In this document: positions 61,378 through 64,000 of the stretch, piece after piece | Layout: each line of letters begins with the position of its first letter | Position numbering within the stretch: the stretch's first letter is position 1 | Source of the DNA: UBA1952 sp965246765 | GTDB taxonomy: Bacteria > Bacteroidota > Bacteroidia > Chitinophagales > Chitinophagaceae | DNA: 64,000 nt | NCBI GenBank assembly: GCA_965246765.1 | Contig: CBDFFJ010000007.1 | Coordinates: 62,001-126,000 of the forward strand | Direction of reading: 5' to 3' | Translations under genes and position numbers: made by a program | The notes under the pieces: model-generated | Seen by the model: the letters and a program-made list of their open reading frames with translations, nothing else | What the model was told of the DNA's origin: nothing | Database searches by the model: none

Positions 61378-62817
61378 CTAATCCCCGGCGCAGTGCAAAA
61401 CCTTATATCCCTTTTGCTCCAAAATTGTTTGCTGCACTGAATCAATTCCGGCCTCATAGGCAATACAGTCGCTCAGAAACATGGTTTCAATTGGGTGACT
61501 ATTGTTGACCATAACCGTGGTACTGCTGTTGGCAGAAGATTTTTGCAGAGCCTCAATCTGCCTGTTCCATTCGGGATTGCGCTCCAAAACCGTAAATGGT
61601 TTTATACGCTCTATGGAATAGCGGATTGGCAATGCGATAAGCCCGATCCGTAAAAGGCTCATCGCATAGCGATACCGGACGCCGGACTTTGCCATTTCAG
61701 CCAGTTTCACAAGCGACCCGGCGGTGATAATAAAAACTGCCGGGGCGGCGATTACCGTATAGGCTTCCATCTTGGTAGCAGCAAACGAGAAAAAAATATA
61801 GGGAAGCCAAAACCAGGCAAGAATGGCGTAATCGTGCGCCTTTCTGCGCTTAATGCCGGTCCAGGTGGCCCACACAATCGGCAGATAAATCAGTTCGCCG
61901 TATTTCATTCGTAAATGATCAAAGTAGAAGAAGAAATTGCCGGAGTGGCCCTCTACGGCCTTGAACAGGTGCTCCCTATTGTATGAATATTCCCAATGCG
62001 CCTCGGCAGGAAACGCATGTAAAATGTATAGTTGCCAAGGGAGGGCCACCGCGACAGCCGCTATAATTATTGCAAATAAAGAAGTGAGAAATTTCAACCG
62101 TTCTGTTTTGAAAGCTGAATAAGCGATAAGGACCCATACAGGCAACGCCACGAGCGCGGGCAGCCATTTCGTAAGAATTGCAAAGCCAATGGCGGCTCCG
62201 ACAAGCAGATGACCCGCAATGCTTTTATTACTGACCGCCTTTACAGATAGCCATACGGCCAACACAATAAGGGTGAGAAAGACCGCATCAACGCTGTCTG
62301 TGCCGGCGCGTCCCGCCGCCAGTTCTATGATAAAGCCGTGAATGGAAAACAAAAAGGCACTGAAAAAAGCCACCTGCCTGCCGCACCAGGCCCGGGCAAT
62401 GTCGTAAACCAGCTTTATCGCTATTGTGCTTAGCAGAATGGCTGGCAATCTTATAACAAACACATGCAGGCCGAACACTTTGATGCTCAGGGCCATCAGC
62501 CAGAGTGTAAGCGGCTGCTTATGGAGCCAGATATGGTTTACCGACCAGTCTTTGTAGTCATATGGAAGAAGCGCCGTCTCATACAATGTGGGCTTCAGCC
62601 AGTGATATTGCAAATGCCTGGCTACAAGTGCGTGATAGCGCTCATCCCAATCATGCAGATTTGCGTCCATACCTGTATAAATCCGCAACGCCAGTCCGCA
62701 AAGAACAAGTATTGCGAGGGCGAAGGCATGTTGCTCTTTCTTATTTATACGCCACGCGTAAATGTACCCGGCAGCGCATGCCAATACAATGGGCGTGCCC
62801 CAGAGCATATTAGACAT
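61378..62817 (-). CDS. GT39/ArnT-like membrane glycosyltransferase
   Basis: 479 residues with about eleven membrane helices. The first periplasmic loop has the catalytic acidic motif NLHDWDERYHALVARH (Asp56, Asp58 and Glu59), and later QPLTLWLMALSIKVFGLHVF with RLPAILLSTIAIKL, as in PMT/ArnT family enzymes that use lipid-linked sugars. The C terminus is a soluble part (NNSHPIETMFLSDCIAYEAG) resembling part of the ArnT-type domain. Acceptor unknown. Confidence 0.88.
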   Translation of the reverse strand: MSNMLWGTPIVLACAAGYIYAWRINKKEQHAFALAILVLCGLALRIYTGMDANLHDWDERYHALVARHLQYHWLKPTLYETALLPYDYKDWSVNHIWLHKQPLTLWLMALSIKVFGLHVFVIRLPAILLSTIAIKLVYDIARAWCGRQVAFFSAFLFSIHGFIIELAAGRAGTDSVDAVFLTLIVLAVWLSVKAVSNKSIAGHLLVGAAIGFAILTKWLPALVALPVWVLIAYSAFKTERLKFLTSLFAIIIAAVAVALPWQLYILHAFPAEAHWEYSYNREHLFKAVEGHSGNFFFYFDHLRMKYGELIYLPIVWATWTGIKRRKAHDYAILAWFWLPYIFFSFAATKMEAYTVIAAPAVFIITAGSLVKLAEMAKSGVRYRYAMSLLRIGLIALPIRYSIERIKPFTVLERNPEWNRQIEALQKSSANSSTTVMVNNSHPIETMFLSDCIAYEAGIDSVQQTILEQKGYKVLHCAGD

Positions 62818-62926
62818 ATGTCTCCATCATTATGCCTTTAAACCAGCATTAATAAGCGGTAAAGCGACAAGAAGCAAAATGCCGGGCGCAGTAAACGACC
62901 TTAGAAACGGCATCAGCAGCATTAAC

Positions 62927-64000
62927 TTACTGCGCCGCAATCAGCTTGTACACCTTTCCCGTAGTGCCGGCTGGGCCCTGCACGCCAGCTGTTAGAATGT
63001 ACATCTCACCGGATGCGTCCTGACCGAAGCCCTTGATATACTGACCGATACCGCTCTCGTAGCTGCGGATATCAAGCGGTACGTACAGGTGCAGGCCACT
63101 TGGCGTGGCGCTCTTATCAGCAGTGTAAACCTTGCCGTCGGGACCACCTTTTTGGGAATAGGTTCCGAAGATGTAAGTACCCTGAAGCTGAGGGAAAGTA
63201 GCGCCTCTGTAAACGTAGCCTCCCACTATGGCCGTTGCGATGCCGCCGCCATTTGGATTCGCTGCATTGTCAAGCTGTACGATCGGATCAGAGAGCTTTA
63301 CACCCATCGGGTCCACAGTCGGACAGCCAGAGCGGGTGGTCCTGTCGTCGTCCGTATTGAAGCAAGCAACCCCTTCACGGACATTCCAGCCATAGTTGCC
63401 CCCTTTGGTTACAAGATTTATCTCTTCATACAGAGACTGGCCTACATCGCCGAGGTAAAGCTCCCGGTTGCCGCCCATATCAAAAGAAAATCGGTACGGA
63501 TTACGGAAGCCATAGGCCCATATTTCCTCTTTTACATTCGGGGTGCTGACATAAGGGTTATCGGCGGGCACATTGTAAGGATTGCCGCTCACGTCAATGC
63601 GCAGTACTTTCCCGAGTAAATTGGCGCTGAGATTCTGAGCATTGCCGCCTCCGTTTGGCGCATACCAGTCGGCCACATGCCCCGCACCTACGTCGTCCTT
63701 GTCGCCTCCGTCACCTATCGCGATGTACAGGTATCCGTCAGGGCCAAAAGCAATGGCGCCGCCATTGTGATTCGCAGCAGGATGATTTACCTGCAATACT
63801 ACGCGCTCTGTAGCCGGGTTGGCAATGTTCATATTGCTGCCCGTGACGCGGAACTCGGAGATACGGTTGACGTGGTTCCAGGAGACGCCCACCACCGGGC
63901 CGCCGCCATTTGATGGCGCCGTATAATAAACGTAGAATTTCCCGTTGCTCTTAAAATCGGGGTGGAAGGCCAGCCCGAGCAGCCCCCGCTCATCGTAGCC
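62927..64000 (-). CDS. PQQ-dependent sugar dehydrogenase family protein, 5' end missing
   Basis: The frame is open to the window end, so the N terminus lies beyond base 64000; the GTG at 63895 is internal. The propeller shows GYDERGLLGLAFHPDFKSNG, then HNGGAIAFGPDGYLYIAIGD with the calcium/PQQ-type loop GDGGDKDDV, AYGFRNPYRFSFD and REGVACFNTDDDRTT. This is the soluble glucose/sorbosone dehydrogenase family. It differs from the lipoprotein paralogue at 60188 in the motif GDGGDKDDV and in Cys content. Confidence 0.92.
   Translation of the reverse strand, partial: GYDERGLLGLAFHPDFKSNGKFYVYYTAPSNGGGPVVGVSWNHVNRISEFRVTGSNMNIANPATERVVLQVNHPAANHNGGAIAFGPDGYLYIAIGDGGDKDDVGAGHVADWYAPNGGGNAQNLSANLLGKVLRIDVSGNPYNVPADNPYVSTPNVKEEIWAYGFRNPYRFSFDMGGNRELYLGDVGQSLYEEINLVTKGGNYGWNVREGVACFNTDDDRTTRSGCPTVDPMGVKLSDPIVQLDNAANPNGGGIATAIVGGYVYRGATFPQLQGTYIFGTYSQKGGPDGKVYTADKSATPSGLHLYVPLDIRSYESGIGQYIKGFGQDASGEMYILTAGVQGPAGTTGKVYKLIAAQ

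Overview
The window looks like chromosomal DNA of a Bacteroidota species, most likely in the Chitinophagaceae or a close relative. The evidence is a secreted subtilase with a type IX secretion sorting tail, a DUF1800/DUF1501 pair, DUF4476 and DUF2851 proteins, a Bacteroidota-type retropepsin-like protein, and several promoters of the TTTG-N19-TAnnTTTG class, often very close to the start codon. Genus-level placement is inference. The window is almost entirely coding; the longest stretch without a gene is about 200 bases (52939-53138), where I see nothing definite. I found no rRNA, tRNA, CRISPR array, transposase or prophage.

Layout. 1-7.4 kb: 3' part of a SNF2 helicase, a SurA-like foldase, a TPR protein, and a small exported acidic protein ahead of a SulP permease/beta-carbonic anhydrase operon. 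7.4-18.3 kb: a TMEM175-type channel and CDGSH protein that meet tail to tail, the DUF1800/DUF1501 pair, a 1778-residue subtilase and a geranylgeranyl-reductase-like flavoprotein. 18.3-25.3 kb: NudK-like hydrolase, a reverse-strand run (biotin-carrier protein, DUF4476 protein, lipoprotein, pdhB), a nucleoside phosphorylase, a broken small regulator-like gene, lgt and map.

25.4-37.6 kb (reverse strand): secY and the S10-spc ribosomal protein cluster, rpsJ through rplO, with a textbook promoter in front of rpsJ. Several spacers carry inverted repeats built from 7-8 base units, three of them sharing a nearly identical 34-base arm. The cluster lacks rpsL-rpsG-fusA upstream and infA/rpmJ/rpsM/rpsK/rpsD/rpoA/rplQ downstream.

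37.6-40.6 kb is a small accessory patch: an AT-rich zinc-ribbon protein with a HEPN-like RNKAAH motif, a retropepsin-like protein whose catalytic Asp-Thr-Gly-Ser is replaced, a YoeB-type toxin-antitoxin pair, a DinB-like protein and a conserved unknown. 40.7-64 kb is mostly housekeeping and envelope genes: DUF58, thioredoxin-like, YihY, DPP-IV, a very large predicted outer-membrane barrel, an acyltransferase, lipA, OsmC, DUF2851, pyrF, Mrp, the coaX-barrel-lptC operon, and a GT39 glycosyltransferase flanked by two PQQ-dependent sugar dehydrogenase family genes, the second cut by the window end.
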